From Azoarcus sp. (GTDB lineage: Bacteria > Pseudomonadota > Gammaproteobacteria > Burkholderiales > Rhodocyclaceae): 44,014 nucleotides of DNA. The notes below the pieces were generated by a model. The model ran no database searches. It was given only the letters and a program-made list of their open reading frames with translations, and was not told where the DNA came from. The stretch is from the NCBI GenBank assembly GCA_030604735.1, contig JAUVVG010000032.1:1-44014 (forward strand). Direction: 5' to 3'. Made by a program: the position numbers and the translations under genes. Within the stretch, counting starts at the first letter, position 1. Every line of letters begins with the position of its first letter. This document shows positions 43,950 through 44,014 of this stretch, in pieces.

Positions 43950-44014
43950 GTCTGACGATGACCTACTTTCACACAGGTAATCTGCACTATCATCGGCGCG
44001 GTCACGTTTCACGG
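43950..44014 (-). rRNA. rrf: 5S rRNA, 3' part (cut by window end)
   Basis: The minus strand of the last 65 bases contains CGCCGATGATAGTG and TGTGAAAGTAGGTCATCGTC, the conserved 3' half of proteobacterial 5S rRNA. The 5' half and presumably the rest of an rRNA operon lie beyond the window. The 43893-43937 hairpin follows it as terminator. Confidence 0.92.

Overview
The window looks like a chromosomal stretch from a high-GC betaproteobacterium of the Azoarcus/Thauera/Aromatoleum type (Rhodocyclales). The reasons are the many aromatic-degradation genes, a Burkholderia/Neisseria-type trimeric porin, an acetate-switch locus (symporter, symporter-kinase, acs) next to a class I fumarase, and a 5S rRNA 3' end of proteobacterial type. 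The taxonomic placement is an inference from gene content. No marker gene was searched.

Region 1 (1-15256) is a catabolic and uptake locus. Nine minus-strand genes encode a complete meta-cleavage lower pathway: ring-cleavage (extradiol) dioxygenase, a class II aldolase-like protein, 2-hydroxymuconic semialdehyde dehydrogenase, 4-oxalocrotonate tautomerase, 4-oxalocrotonate decarboxylase, 2-oxopent-4-enoate hydratase, 4-hydroxy-2-oxovalerate aldolase and acylating acetaldehyde dehydrogenase. The cluster runs on into a transhydrogenase alpha-subunit gene cut by the window edge. A divergent LysR-type regulator is followed on the plus strand by a porin, a five-gene branched-chain-amino-acid-type (aromatic-acid-like) ABC importer and a hemerythrin-domain protein. 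The likely logic is uptake of an aromatic acid, ring cleavage, then pyruvate and acetyl-CoA. The dioxygenase/class II aldolase-like pair suggests a carboxylated catechol (2,3-dihydroxybenzoate or p-cumate type) as substrate.

Region 2 (15257-19820) is an accessory patch with rearrangement scars. It holds a DMT exporter, a frameshifted Ada/Ogt-type gene start, the left end of an IS3-like element, the first 45 or so codons of a YbfB/YjiJ-type MFS gene, an intact Fic-domain protein, a HsdR-like remnant, an unrecognised 109-residue protein, a small GNAT protein and a DUF2798 protein.

Region 3 (19821-29230) is a second catabolic locus. On the minus strand are a second extradiol dioxygenase, a YciI-like protein, a 3-hydroxyisobutyrate-dehydrogenase-like enzyme and an FAH-family hydrolase. 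A LysR gene diverges from a plus-strand operon of a split AtuA-like (DUF1446) pair and a TAXI-type TRAP transporter (binding protein plus fused 4TM/12TM permease).

Region 4 (29231-44014) carries a NIT-domain chemoreceptor and tRNA-Ser(GGA) with its own promoter and terminator. It also carries a minus-strand acetate-type signalling cluster: small membrane protein, SSS-symporter/histidine kinase, REC-only regulator, a membrane pseudokinase fused to a DEDDh exonuclease, and a sodium:solute symporter with an EF-hand-like loop. acs (minus) and class I fumarase (plus) are divergent, and the window ends in the 3' part of a 5S rRNA gene. The pseudokinase-exonuclease fusion embedded in the acetate-sensing locus is the most unusual item seen.
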